Origin: Aquiflexum gelatinilyticum
GTDB taxonomy: Bacteria > Bacteroidota > Bacteroidia > Cytophagales > Cyclobacteriaceae
Assembly (NCBI RefSeq): GCF_024741135.1
Contig: NZ_JANSUY010000001.1
Span: 806,001 to 870,000 of the forward strand
Direction: 5' to 3'
Length of the DNA: 64,000 nt
In this document: positions 1-8,894 of the stretch, one piece after another
Position numbering within the stretch: position 1 is the stretch's first letter
Layout of the letters: the number at the start of each line of letters is the position of its first letter
Translations under genes and position numbers: made by a program
The notes under the pieces: generated by a model
The model's input: the letters and a program-made list of their open reading frames with translations, nothing else
Database searches by the model: none
Told to the model about the DNA's origin: nothing

Positions 1-1
1 C

Positions 2-43
2 TATAATGTAGGCTTAGGTCATGGCGTAATTTTGAGTTCATAA
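2..43 (+). other. possible 3' end of an upstream gene
   Basis: The second forward frame is open from the window edge and ends at a TAA at 41-43, eleven bases before the next start codon. It would give a 13-residue tail that includes GLGHGVI. The other two forward frames stop at once. Thirteen codons are too few to name a family or to be sure that this is coding. Confidence 0.25.
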
Positions 44-53
44 AATAGCTCAT

Positions 54-482
54 ATGTTACAAGCCAACGAATCTCGCATCAAAGCAATTGTTTATGATTT
101 TGCCCCAAGCAATACGGTAAAAATTTTGGACATGATTAATAATTTGCCTTTTGTGGAAAATCTGGGGACAGTCTACTCTCAGGATTCTATTGAAGAAAAA
201 ATAATTGAGCATAAAGCCAATCTGGTTTTTGTTAATATATGTTACAAAATGAGATCAGGAAAATTTTCACCGGATCAGGTTATCGAAAGAATTAAAACAC
301 TGAATCCATTGGCGAAAATCATTCTTTGCAAATCACATATAGGTCCCTTATTGAGGCAACTTTACCTCCACCAAGGATTTGACTTCGTGATAGACAAGGT
401 AAATGATTTTGATAAAATCCCTGATCTGCTGCATAGTATATCAGCAGAAAAAGAATCACAAAACGCAGCTATGGTTGCTTAA
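54..482 (+). CDS. receiver-like protein with a degenerate phosphorylation site
   Basis: This 142-residue protein has the length and alternating strand/helix pattern of a single response-regulator receiver domain, with no output domain. An acidic residue (Asp15) follows the first strand and a lysine (Lys115) sits where the conserved receiver lysine is expected. The end of the third strand, where the phosphorylated aspartate should be, reads FVNI, so Asn61 replaces it. If the fold assignment is right, the protein probably works without phosphorylation, as a pseudo-receiver or protein-binding module. The ATG at 54 follows a stop in the frame coming from upstream. The gene converges on the esterase gene and the two overlap by 14 bases at their stop codons. 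The fold is inferred by eye from pattern, not from a strong motif. Confidence 0.55.
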   Translation: MLQANESRIKAIVYDFAPSNTVKILDMINNLPFVENLGTVYSQDSIEEKIIEHKANLVFVNICYKMRSGKFSPDQVIERIKTLNPLAKIILCKSHIGPLLRQLYLHQGFDFVIDKVNDFDKIPDLLHSISAEKESQNAAMVA

Positions 483-1326
483 TCAATACCCGATTGATGA
501 ATAATAAGTGGTAAGGTAAGGCCTCGGTCCAATACTGCCAGGTATGTGCGCCAGGTCTCTCGGTATATTCGTGAGGAGTTTGGTTTTGAAGAAGCAATTG
601 ATGAATCTGTCTGTTAGTTTCCAACAAAAAATCATCCACCCCACAATCGATTATCAAAGAGATCCCATTGTCTTTCATTTTTTCTACCAAGCCTACCACC
701 GTGTACTCAGTGAAGGGGGAATCATAGTTGATTTCCCCCAACATTGCTTTTTGACCTGAAAGCCTAAGTTTTCTGAATTCATCACTTACCTTCCACATCC
801 TCGTATCAATATTCATTACACCACTCATACTTCCTGCTGCAATGAATAACTCCGGATGTTTTGCACTCAGCATCAAGGAACCGTGGCCTCCCATAGACAA
901 GCCGGTAATGGCACGTGAATTCCGGTTATTAATTGTCCTATAGTTTTTGTCGATAAATGGGATCAGTTCCTCAATGAAGTAAGTTTCATATTTGACAGAA
1001 TCAAGAATCGGACTATCATAATAATAGGATGAAGGACCTACACCCGGAGTCACGATAATCACTTCATATTGATTTGCCAGCTTGTTCAAGAGATTGGGCT
1101 CAGTCGTTTTTTTATGCCAATCAGAAAAACTTCCGGAACCTCCATGTAGTAAAAATATTGTTGGATATGATTTGTTATTTTCTGAGTATCCTTCAGGCTT
1201 AACGACAGCAGCTTTAAGTGATTTGTTCATTGCCTGGCTAAAGACCTCAATGGTGTCAACCTGTGAAAAAAGAATGTTTTGGAAAAGGAGAAAGATCCAG
1301 CTTGTCAAAGAAATTTTTTTGATCAT
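469..1326 (-). CDS. secreted alpha/beta-hydrolase esterase (esterase D-like family)
   Basis: The 285-residue product starts with a signal peptide of about 21 residues and continues as a putative esterase of the esterase D / S-formylglutathione hydrolase superfamily. Visible features are the oxyanion-region LLHGGSGS near residue 60, the nucleophile Ser144 in GLSMGGHG, a likely acid at Asp231 or Asp232, and His261 in PGAHTW. Bacteroidota use such enzymes as xylan acetyl- or feruloyl-type esterases, but the substrate cannot be read from the sequence. The gene stands alone behind the terminator of the ATP-grasp gene, so it probably has its own promoter. Its stop overlaps the end of the convergent receiver-like gene. 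Confidence 0.8.
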   Translation of the reverse strand: MIKKISLTSWIFLLFQNILFSQVDTIEVFSQAMNKSLKAAVVKPEGYSENNKSYPTIFLLHGGSGSFSDWHKKTTEPNLLNKLANQYEVIIVTPGVGPSSYYYDSPILDSVKYETYFIEELIPFIDKNYRTINNRNSRAITGLSMGGHGSLMLSAKHPELFIAAGSMSGVMNIDTRMWKVSDEFRKLRLSGQKAMLGEINYDSPFTEYTVVGLVEKMKDNGISLIIDCGVDDFLLETNRQIHQLLLQNQTPHEYTERPGAHTWQYWTEALPYHLLFINRVLIKQP

Positions 1327-1422
1327 GATTATGGGTAGTTTTTCTGAAAAGTACCTTAGAGAACCAAAAAATCAAAAACATTTTACATAAGGAGTAAAAT
1401 CAAAAATAAAAACAAAGAAAAA

Positions 1423-1454
1423 AGCCTCAGGATCTAAAATGGTTTCCTGAGGCT
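1423..1454 (-). terminator. rho-independent terminator after the ATP-grasp gene
   Basis: A 10-bp perfect stem (AGCCTCAGGA / TCCTGAGGCT) with a 12-nt loop is followed, on the minus strand, by a T-rich run. It lies 12 bases after the ATP-grasp stop codon. Confidence 0.8.
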
Positions 1455-1466
1455 GAAGTGAAGTTT

Positions 1467-2684
1467 TTAATGGAATTTTTTGATTTTTTCTTGTTCGGCC
1501 ACCGAAGAAACACCTTTGCTCAACCTTTCTGCATAATCATCCAGCAATTTCCTTATCCGGGCATGTTTTTCTGATTTGACTATCATTCCTGCATGGTAAT
1601 CTAAGGGAACTCTAAAGCAAACTTCCGGATCGTTGAATGAGGAAAGGTCCGGATCCTGAAACTTGGATAATGTCAGTACAATTCCGGCATAACCTTTTTT
1701 CACTTTTGGCAAAGTATATTTTTGACCTTTAACTACAGAATCTTCGATTTTTGCCCATTCAGTCCATAGGTTGATATCGGTAGCTCCTTCTACCATTTCG
1801 GCAAGGTGGGCACCGCCTACTCTTGAAGAGGTCTCTAGAAAGTAAACTTGGCCATCATCCCGCCCTTTGATGAATTCTGTATGGCTTGCTCCATTTTTCA
1901 TCCCAAATGCCTTCATTACTTTTTGATTGGCTTCCCGCATCGAATTGTCATCTTCTGAGCCATAAGGAACATTGGCGCTTCTGAATATTCCTCCTCCCTG
2001 AGAGATTTCCATTGGTGTTGCTAGGTATTTTGAAACTGTACAAAAAAGGTTTTTCCCGTCAAGATTCAGTCCATCAGCGTGGTAGACATCTCCGGGTTTA
2101 AATTGTTCTACAAGGTACCTTAATCTATTATCACCCATTTCATGGATGTTCTGCCAAAGACTTTCTTTGTCGTATACTTTAATAATTCCATGCGCAGAGG
2201 CTTCGGATCTAGGTTTCAATACCCAGGGTGGAGGCACTGTGTCGGCAAAGTGGTTGATTTCCTCATCATTGAATAGAGCTGAAAAAGAAGGTACCAAGAC
2301 CCCGGCTTCTTGCGCTCTCATTCTCATGGCAAGTTTGTCTCTAAAATACCTTCCTGTAGTCTGGCCCATTCCCGGAATGCGGAGATTTTCCCTCAAAAAG
2401 GTAGCTTTTTCCACATCATAATCATCCAAAGCAACAATGGCATCTATTTTTACGCCTTTCATCAATCCGCCTACCCCAACCAATAATGTTTCAAGATCCC
2501 AATCAAGATCTTGTCCGGGCATGAAAAAAATCTCATCGATATATTCCCTCGGCCAATTGTTTTCTTTCAGTTTTTCTGAAGTGATCAAATACACCTGATT
2601 ACCGGCTTTTTTCAGAGCAATCAAAAAAGCGCTTCCCTTGAAATAATTGGAAATGCACAAAAAGGTTTTGTGATTATCTACCAT
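1467..2684 (-). CDS. ATP-grasp domain protein of unknown substrate
   Basis: The 405-residue protein has an N-terminal alpha/beta half (residues 1-110) followed by an ATP-grasp fold. WVLKPRSEASAHG near residue 154 is the ATP-binding strand-loop, YLVEQF near residue 190 is the hinge, and FLETSSRVGG with a preceding HTEF is the Mg-ATP site. ATP-grasp enzymes join a carboxylate to an amine or thiol through an acyl phosphate. The substrate here is not evident, and the closest general resemblance is to carbamoyl-phosphate-synthase-like or peptide-ligase-like members. Only 3 bases separate it from the M17 aminopeptidase gene upstream, so the two are almost certainly co-transcribed. The pairing hints at peptide or amino-acid conjugate metabolism, which is inference. 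No signal peptide is seen. Confidence 0.75.
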   Translation of the reverse strand: MVDNHKTFLCISNYFKGSAFLIALKKAGNQVYLITSEKLKENNWPREYIDEIFFMPGQDLDWDLETLLVGVGGLMKGVKIDAIVALDDYDVEKATFLRENLRIPGMGQTTGRYFRDKLAMRMRAQEAGVLVPSFSALFNDEEINHFADTVPPPWVLKPRSEASAHGIIKVYDKESLWQNIHEMGDNRLRYLVEQFKPGDVYHADGLNLDGKNLFCTVSKYLATPMEISQGGGIFRSANVPYGSEDDNSMREANQKVMKAFGMKNGASHTEFIKGRDDGQVYFLETSSRVGGAHLAEMVEGATDINLWTEWAKIEDSVVKGQKYTLPKVKKGYAGIVLTLSKFQDPDLSSFNDPEVCFRVPLDYHAGMIVKSEKHARIRKLLDDYAERLSKGVSSVAEQEKIKKFH

Positions 2685-2687
2685 AGT

Positions 2688-4115
2688 TTAAAGATTTTCT
2701 ATCAATTTAATCAATAAATGTACGCCGTAAGCGGTGGCATGCTTTGTTTTTGCAAACTCAGAATCTCCAAATGCGGTGCCTGCTATGTCTATATGGGCCC
2801 ATGAGGGATGGTTTTCAGTAAAGAACTCAAGAAATTTCGCTGCGGTGATAGCACCGGCAAAGGGTTTTCCATGGTAGTTTTTGATGTCAGCGATTTCTGA
2901 ATCCATCTCAGTTTTGTACTCATCCCACATCGGAAGGGGCCATAATCTTTCGCCGATGAATTCTCCGCTTTGTTGCAGTCTTTTTGAAAGTTCTTCGTTT
3001 TTGGAAAATAAAGCCGCGCATTCATAGCCAAATGTCCCCACTGCACTTCCGGTCAAAGTTGCAAAATCAATAATAGTGTCAGGTTTGAAATTTTGGATCA
3101 AGTAGGAGAGGCCGTCTGCTAAAATCAGCCTTCCTTCTGCATCTGTATCTATGACTTCTATGGTTTTGCCGCTGTAGCTACCTATGATATCCGAGGGCAA
3201 AAAGGAATGGTTATCGACTGCGTTTTCAACACAAGGAACTACCGCAGTAATGTTTATATCCAATCCAAGGTCTGCGATAAGCTGCATAGCGCCCAAAACG
3301 GTAGCGGCGCCTCCCATATCACATTTCATATGGACCATCCCTTGGGTTTTGATATTTAGACCTCCGGTATCGAAGGTGACTCCTTTTCCAACCAAGCCAA
3401 CATGCTTTTCAGCTGCTTTGGACCTATATTTCATGACAATAAACTGGGGTTCCCTTTGACTTCCCTGACCGACAGCCAAAAATGCCTTGAGGTTCTCTTT
3501 TTCTGCTTTCTTTTTATCCAAGACTTTGACATCGAAACCAAATTTTTTTCCCGCATCAAATGCCCAATCAGCAAGGTATTTAGGTGTTACTTTATTGGGT
3601 GGAAGATCTACCAATTGGAAAGCCTCAATCTGAGCATTCGCAATTTTTTGGGCTTTTTCGATGGTTTTTTTTGGTTCTTTAATTCCCGACAATATTGAGA
3701 TGTTGACCTTTGACCAGTTTTTTGGGGATTTATCTGGAGTTTTGTAATGTCCAAGGCGGTAAGTGCCAAGCAATAATCCCGAAACTGCAGCTTCTAATAA
3801 GTCAGCATCCATTTTGTCTTCCAGCCAAACCAAAACTTTTTTTTCAAAAAGCATTTCCTGTTTGGCAGTCAGTCTGCGAAATGATGTTTTGACTGTCTTG
3901 TAACTAGGCTCTTTTCCAAGTCCTACCAAAAGAAAAATCCTATCTGAATCTTTATCCTCAAAAACGAACTGACTGTCTTTTTTGCCCAAAAACAGATTTT
4001 TTGAAATGGAGTATGATTCAAAATTAATAGCAGGATCACGTTCTCCTACTTCAAAAAAAGGGATGACTACCAAGCCCTTAAATTGTTCAGGAGATTTTAT
4101 TGGGGATATTTTCAT
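2688..4115 (-). CDS. M17 leucyl aminopeptidase family metallopeptidase
   Basis: A 475-residue cytosolic aminopeptidase of the M17 family, which removes N-terminal residues from peptides using two metal ions. The metal and catalytic residues are all present: Lys244 and Asp249 in VGKGVTFDTGG, Asp266 in MKCDMGG, and Asp325, Glu327 and Arg329 in the signature DTDAEGRL. The N-terminal 160 residues form the less conserved M17 N-domain. Full length and intact. It is the first gene of a two-gene unit with the ATP-grasp gene, 3 bases downstream. The 166 bp upstream (4116-4281) hold no other gene. Confidence 0.92.
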   Translation of the reverse strand: MKISPIKSPEQFKGLVVIPFFEVGERDPAINFESYSISKNLFLGKKDSQFVFEDKDSDRIFLLVGLGKEPSYKTVKTSFRRLTAKQEMLFEKKVLVWLEDKMDADLLEAAVSGLLLGTYRLGHYKTPDKSPKNWSKVNISILSGIKEPKKTIEKAQKIANAQIEAFQLVDLPPNKVTPKYLADWAFDAGKKFGFDVKVLDKKKAEKENLKAFLAVGQGSQREPQFIVMKYRSKAAEKHVGLVGKGVTFDTGGLNIKTQGMVHMKCDMGGAATVLGAMQLIADLGLDINITAVVPCVENAVDNHSFLPSDIIGSYSGKTIEVIDTDAEGRLILADGLSYLIQNFKPDTIIDFATLTGSAVGTFGYECAALFSKNEELSKRLQQSGEFIGERLWPLPMWDEYKTEMDSEIADIKNYHGKPFAGAITAAKFLEFFTENHPSWAHIDIAGTAFGDSEFAKTKHATAYGVHLLIKLIENL

Positions 4116-4281
4116 ATGTAAATGGGAAAAATATGATTATGGAAATAGAGGATTTTTTAGGAAAATCTGATGTCAGTTTTGTTTTGAACAATAGAAACAA
4201 GATAAATTGATTTTTCAGGATAATAAAATATTCAAGTAATTCTTCAATATTATTTATTCTGATACCGTTTTTTAAGCTTTC

Positions 4282-5424
4282 CTAAACATCCCCTTTTCGG
4301 TTGCTGAAGAAGAGCCATTCTATTGCTTTTGGAAATTCATCACTCCAGTAGGTTTCATTGTGCCGGCCTTGTTCGTTGATACTGAGTTGTATTTCCATTT
4401 TTTCACGGAGGGAATCTCTTTTGAGGAGTCTTTTTTTGAATTTTTTTATATGAGCGACCATTGTAGCACTTTCTTCTCCTCCTGCATATAAGTAGATCTT
4501 AGTTTCTTTAGGTTCGAAAAAATCCAAAAATGAAAATTTGATCTTTGGAATTACCCAAAGAGAAGGGGAGAAGATCATAAGTTTTCCATATACCTCGGGG
4601 TATATCAGGCCGCTAAAAAGGCTTACCAAACCACCCATAGAACTCCCTCCGATACCTGTAAATTCCCTTTCAGGTTTGGTCCGGAAGTTTTTGTCAACGA
4701 ATGGTTTGAGAGTATCTGTCAGGAACCGGATGTATTGTTTTCCTTGGCCTTCACCAAGTAATGTTTTGCCTACATTGTATTCCAAAACCCTTTCTTTTTC
4801 AGCATGTTCTATGGCAATGATTATGATCTTTCCAATACCATAATCAGACATCACAGCGAGCTTTTTGTCGATTTGCCAATTGCCGAAAGGTGATTTTTCA
4901 TTGAAAAGATTTTGGGCATCCTGAAGATATAGGACAGGGTATGTTTCTTCAGATGTATTATAATCATGGGGTAGTAAAGCCCATACTTTTCTGGTTTTAT
5001 TGAGCTGAGGAATCTCAAATTCTTCTGAAATCAAGTGCACCTGTGGCAGTTGGCTTGGTCGGTAGGGAAGCCAGTTTTGACGCCATTTGGACACATGTTC
5101 TTTTTGTATTCCTGATCTTTTCTTAGAATGCCTGTTTGGGGTTTTGTTTTCGAATTTATCAATTTCGACTTCTGACCAATCCCCTTTGGTAAATTTGTAA
5201 ATCAGTTCTTCAGGGTACGAAAAGTCGGCAGGAAAGGTGAATGTATACTTTCCTTTTGCCTGTTTTGACATCTGATATTTCCTGTCTTGGGTTATCCATT
5301 GGTTGAAATTCCCTGAAAGGTATACAGGCCGGTCATCGTCTTCATCCGTTGAGAGTAATATCGTCAGGCCTTCTAACTCTTTGGCTTCTTCCTTCTTCAC
5401 TATCGTATTTTCATCACACTCCAT
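4282..5424 (-). CDS. CBM48-like domain fused to an enterochelin esterase-like hydrolase
   Basis: The 380-residue protein has two parts. Residues 20-95 resemble the early-set/CBM48 domain of glycogen-active enzymes and AMP-kinase beta subunits (VYLSGNFNQW, then a YKFTKGDW strand). Residues 130-375 form an alpha/beta hydrolase of the Fes/esterase D type with Ser262 in GGSSMGG and a C-terminal His in QGRHNETYW. Fes-type enzymes hydrolyse siderophore esters, but many Bacteroidota relatives have other, mostly unknown ester substrates. I see no signal peptide, which is unusual for a CBM-carrying esterase and would place it in the cytoplasm. It lies 147 bp downstream of rsmE and may have its own promoter. 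Confidence 0.8.
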   Translation of the reverse strand: MECDENTIVKKEEAKELEGLTILLSTDEDDDRPVYLSGNFNQWITQDRKYQMSKQAKGKYTFTFPADFSYPEELIYKFTKGDWSEVEIDKFENKTPNRHSKKRSGIQKEHVSKWRQNWLPYRPSQLPQVHLISEEFEIPQLNKTRKVWALLPHDYNTSEETYPVLYLQDAQNLFNEKSPFGNWQIDKKLAVMSDYGIGKIIIIAIEHAEKERVLEYNVGKTLLGEGQGKQYIRFLTDTLKPFVDKNFRTKPEREFTGIGGSSMGGLVSLFSGLIYPEVYGKLMIFSPSLWVIPKIKFSFLDFFEPKETKIYLYAGGEESATMVAHIKKFKKRLLKRDSLREKMEIQLSINEQGRHNETYWSDEFPKAIEWLFFSNRKGDV

Positions 5425-5571
5425 CCGAGTTGTTTTAATTATTTTCTTTTGATCTAAATTAGTAAAAATAGGTTTTTGAATGGGGCAATTAAAGAAGAAT
5501 TTTCATTTTTCTTGTATAGAATTCTTCCTTTTCACTCAAAATATTTTATCGGATATTGAGATTGGAATTGA

Positions 5572-6288
5572 TCATTTTGTTTCAATTCCATTGAGTAATT
5601 GCAAAGTATGTACAGCTGTTAAACCTGCAGTTTCTGTCCTCAATCTACTTTTTCCCAAGGAGCAGGGAAGAAAGAAATTTTTAAATGCAAGGTCGATTTC
5701 TCCTGGCGAAAAATCCCCCTCAGGCCCAATGAGTACTATATAAGCTGAATTTGATTTGGCCTTTTCAAACAAATGTTGGCGGTTTTCCTTATCTACGTAT
5801 GCAATAAACCTTTGGTAACTGTCAAATTTTTTGTCTACAACCAAATCTTCCATTTTACAAATGGGGTTTAATTTTGGGATTCTTGTTTTTAAGCTTTGCT
5901 TGCAAGCCGCTACAATTTTTTTTTCTAATCTGTCAAGTTTTAAAAAGGACCGCTCTGAATGTTCAGATTCCATCAAGGTGATTTCGTGGACTCCTATTTC
6001 TGTTATTTTTTCAATCATCCATTCCATTCGATCTGGATTTTTTGTAGGACAGATTGCCAGGTGGATATAATAATCATCTTCCGGATCAAAAAACCTTTCA
6101 ACAACTTTAATCCTTGCTTTTTTTGGGTTAGCATCCAATATGATACAGTGATACAAAAATCCTAGTCCATCTGTGAATACCACTTTGTCTCCCTGATTTT
6201 TTCTCAATACCCTGATCAAATGTTTGGATTCTTCCTGATCTAGGTGGAAGGTATCTTCGGCGATATTTTCGTGGAAAAACAACTGCAT
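5572..6288 (-). CDS. rsmE: 16S rRNA (uracil(1498)-N(3))-methyltransferase
   Basis: A 238-residue SPOUT-class methyltransferase that methylates N3 of U1498 in 16S rRNA with S-adenosylmethionine. The N-terminal PUA-like part carries HLIRVLRKNQGD near residue 24. The knot region carries LIGPEGDFSPGEI near residue 187 and LGKSRLRTETA near residue 212, both diagnostic of RsmE. Length is normal for the family. The start ATG at 6288 is followed directly by the expected QLFF opening. It is separated from the upstream helicase gene by a strong terminator, so it has its own promoter. Confidence 0.95.
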   Translation of the reverse strand: MQLFFHENIAEDTFHLDQEESKHLIRVLRKNQGDKVVFTDGLGFLYHCIILDANPKKARIKVVERFFDPEDDYYIHLAICPTKNPDRMEWMIEKITEIGVHEITLMESEHSERSFLKLDRLEKKIVAACKQSLKTRIPKLNPICKMEDLVVDKKFDSYQRFIAYVDKENRQHLFEKAKSNSAYIVLIGPEGDFSPGEIDLAFKNFFLPCSLGKSRLRTETAGLTAVHTLQLLNGIETK

Positions 6289-6351
6289 TGAATAAGTTTA
6301 GAATTATTTGCTAAAATACATATTCATCTTGTGGGCTTTATAAATATCCAT

Positions 6352-6384
6352 AAAAAAAGCGCAGTCTCGTGGAGACTGCGCTTT
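6352..6384 (-). terminator. rho-independent terminator after the DEAD-box helicase gene
   Basis: A 13-bp perfect stem (positions 6356-6368 and 6372-6384) with a 3-nt loop is followed on the minus strand by seven T. It sits 38 bases after the helicase stop codon. Confidence 0.9.
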
Positions 6385-6421
6385 CAATTTTTGAATTTAA
6401 AGCTTTTGATTAATTGAATAA

Positions 6422-8242
6422 TTAAGCTTTAGAGATTTCCATATTAACAGTAATACCTTTGATGGTATTGTTTTTCATCACTTTGATTACGTGTTCTGCA
6501 TCCTTAGAAGGTACATCTACAAAAGAGAAGTTGTCAAATATATCGATTCCACCAATGCTTCTTCCCGGAACACCGGTTTCACCTGCAATGGCACCGACGA
6601 TATCGTTTGGTCTGATTCTGTCCTTCTTACCAAGATTAAGGAAAAGACGGGCCATTCCCGGCTCTCTAACTCCTTTTTCTCTTGAAGCACCTCTTTCGCC
6701 TCTGTCACTTCTGTCAAAAGATCTTTCGCTTCTTTCGCCTCTTTCAGGTCTGTCTCCGCGTTCGCTTCTTTCAAATCTTCCTCCACGTTCTCTGCTGCCG
6801 CTTCTTCCTGAATCTCTTTCTCTACCTCTTCCTGAATCCCTACCAAAATCTCTTCCTTCTCTTCTTCCTCTGTCTCTGTCACCACTTCTTTCGCCACCTC
6901 TTCCGAGGTCAAGATCGAAGTTTTGGTCTTCCATTTCATGGACAGCATCTGCCATTTGGATTTTTGCAAGACCAAGGACAATCTGCTCCATGGTTAAGCC
7001 TTCAGTGAGCATCTGACCAATAGTATCTTCATAGAAGCTATTGTCTTCAGTTTTATTTAACTGACGGTATACGTCTTTGATCAATTGGTTCTTTTTCAAC
7101 TCGACCAAATCAGCAACAGATGGCGGAGCCATTTTTGTGATTGAGGTTTTGATGAATTTTTCCAAATCACGTATCCTGAACATGTCTTTTCGGCCTGTTA
7201 CAAAACTGATAGCAGCTCCCGACTTTCCAGCACGGCCTGTTCTTCCAATTCTGTGTACGTAATTGTCCTCATCCAAAGGAAGGTCAAAATTGAAGACAAC
7301 TTCTACATTGTCTACATCAATTCCTCTTGCAGCCACATCTGTAGCCACCAAAACAGAAACCTGTCCTTTTCTGAACTTGTTCATTACTTTGGTTCTCTGT
7401 GCTTGAGAAAGGTCTCCATGTAGTGCTTCAGCTGTAATCCCACGGGCCAAAAGTTCTTCAGTAACTTCGTCTGTTACCCTTTTGGTATTACAGAATACTA
7501 TGCCAAGGTTGAATTGGTTCAAGCTAATCAACCTTGTCATCAATTCAATTTTGAGGGGTGATTTTACTTCGTAATAGACCTGAGAGATGTTTTCTACTGT
7601 CAGTTCTTTTCTCAAAACCTTGACGATTTCAGGATTTTTCTGATATTTTCTCGTCAAGTCCATGATAGGCTTTGGCATTGTCGCTGAGAAAAAGATCGTC
7701 TGTCTTTCTTCAGGACACTCGCTTAGGATGTTTTCGATATCATCTCTGAAACCCATATCCAGCATTTCATCCGCTTCATCCAAAACGATGATTCCCACGT
7801 TTTCTAATTTTAAAGTTCCACGGTCCATGTGGTCCATGATCCTTCCGGGAGTACCTACGACAATCTGAACACCTCTTTTAAGGTCTCTTACTTGTCTATC
7901 CATTGAATCTCCACCATATATACAGGTTGAGGAAATACCTCTTTTGTATTTGGCGAGTTTTACAATTTCACCTTCCACCTGAACAGCAAGCTCACGGGTT
8001 GGGCAAAGGATAAGTGCCTGTGGTTTTTTAATGCTTGCATCAACCTTATCAATTATTGGAATACCAAAAGACGCTGTCTTACCGGTTCCCGTCTGGGCTT
8101 GTCCGATGACGTCTTTACCTTCTAATAAGAAAGGGATAGATTGTGATTGAATTGTAGAAGGTTGGGTATAACCCATGTCTTCCACCGCCTTGAGGATTTC
8201 TTCTGAAATCCCAAGGTCTGAGAATGTTAATTCTTTTTCCAT
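6422..8242 (-). CDS. DEAD-box ATP-dependent RNA helicase with RGG linker and DbpA-type RNA-binding domain
   Basis: A 606-residue helicase of the DeaD/CsdA type that remodels structured RNA. In order it shows the Q motif, Walker A AQTGTGKT, PTRELA, DEAD, SAT, and the helicase C motifs ARGID and HRIGRTGRAG. An Arg/Gly/Asp/Glu-rich linker of about 80 residues (near 450-525) follows, and then a C-terminal DbpA-like RNA-binding domain from MARLFLNLG to the end. The frame extends 17 codons upstream to 8293, but the ATG at 8242 opens directly into EKELTFSDLG, the usual start of the family, so I use it. A good Bacteroidota-type promoter lies about 110 bp upstream, leaving a roughly 100-nt leader, which is common for cold-regulated helicases. 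Confidence 0.92.
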   Translation of the reverse strand: MEKELTFSDLGISEEILKAVEDMGYTQPSTIQSQSIPFLLEGKDVIGQAQTGTGKTASFGIPIIDKVDASIKKPQALILCPTRELAVQVEGEIVKLAKYKRGISSTCIYGGDSMDRQVRDLKRGVQIVVGTPGRIMDHMDRGTLKLENVGIIVLDEADEMLDMGFRDDIENILSECPEERQTIFFSATMPKPIMDLTRKYQKNPEIVKVLRKELTVENISQVYYEVKSPLKIELMTRLISLNQFNLGIVFCNTKRVTDEVTEELLARGITAEALHGDLSQAQRTKVMNKFRKGQVSVLVATDVAARGIDVDNVEVVFNFDLPLDEDNYVHRIGRTGRAGKSGAAISFVTGRKDMFRIRDLEKFIKTSITKMAPPSVADLVELKKNQLIKDVYRQLNKTEDNSFYEDTIGQMLTEGLTMEQIVLGLAKIQMADAVHEMEDQNFDLDLGRGGERSGDRDRGRREGRDFGRDSGRGRERDSGRSGSRERGGRFERSERGDRPERGERSERSFDRSDRGERGASREKGVREPGMARLFLNLGKKDRIRPNDIVGAIAGETGVPGRSIGGIDIFDNFSFVDVPSKDAEHVIKVMKNNTIKGITVNMEISKA

Positions 8243-8351
8243 GAAATGTTTCCTTACTTCTTCTAGACCATGATTTTCTTTGAAGCAACCCAAGTCAAGC
8301 GACAGTAAGGAAACCCACGGTTAGAAAAATGTTATATAATTAATTCGGGTG

Positions 8352-8382
8352 CAAAGGTAAAATAAATAATATTGATTTGCAA
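8352..8382 (-). promoter_or_regulatory. Bacteroidota-type promoter of the helicase gene
   Basis: On the minus strand, TTG (8380-8382), a 20-bp spacer and TACCTTTG (8352-8359) match the -33/-7 pattern TTG-N19-21-TAnnTTTG known for the Bacteroidota primary sigma factor. Transcription would start near 8345 and leave a leader of about 100 nt. Confidence 0.6.
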
Positions 8383-8468
8383 GGATGGATTGAATATTTT
8401 TAGAATATCCTTAAAAAAATCAACTGTTTTTTAATTTTTTATTCTGTTTTTGGAGTTATTCTTATCCG

Positions 8469-8729
8469 TTACATATACTTTGTTGCAAGCTGATTTACTA
8501 AATTAACATACTCTAAGGAGGCGTCGTCTTTTGATTTTCCTTTTAATGCCAACCAAGAATTATATTTAGCAGCAGCTACAAAGTCAAATCCTCCGGGACG
8601 GTCTTCATGGTTATCTCCTTCTGTTGCTTGCTTATACAGGCTATATAATTTTAATAATTCCTCATTTGAAGGTTTACTTGTAAATTTTTTGGTCAAAGCG
8701 ATCGCTGATTCTAAGGTATTTGCTTCCAT
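8469..8729 (-). CDS. acyl-CoA-binding protein
   Basis: A small cytosolic protein of 86 residues with the acyl-CoA-binding protein fold, which binds and buffers long-chain acyl-CoA esters. The family signature is clear: LYSLYKQATEGD in the second helix and KYNSWLALKGKS in the third, with the CoA-contacting Tyr and Lys residues. The frame can be opened from a TTG at 8741, but the ATG at 8729 gives the normal length for the family and is preferred. It is a single gene between the helicase and the citrate synthase unit. Confidence 0.93.
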   Translation of the reverse strand: MEANTLESAIALTKKFTSKPSNEELLKLYSLYKQATEGDNHEDRPGGFDFVAAAKYNSWLALKGKSKDDASLEYVNLVNQLATKYM

Positions 8730-8830
8730 ATGTAAACTCAATTTTGATTTTTAGTTTCCAAATATAATTAAAGAATCTATACTTGAGAGGTGATTTGGAA
8801 AATTTGACGTAACAACAATTTGATTTTTCT

Positions 8831-8869
8831 CAAAAAAAAACCAGACTCAGGGATAAAACCTAAGTCTGG
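8831..8869 (-). terminator. rho-independent terminator after citrate synthase
   Basis: CCAGACT (8841-8847) pairs with AGTCTGG (8863-8869), with a further short inner stem. On the minus strand a run of about nine T follows. It lies about 25 bases after the gltA stop. Confidence 0.8.
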
Positions 8870-8894
8870 ATTATTTAATAATTAAGAGGGATTG

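Noticed and set aside
6459-7016. Long Leu/Ser/Pro-rich plus-strand frames
   Set aside because: They are the antisense of the Arg/Gly/Glu-rich linker of the helicase and have low-complexity composition.
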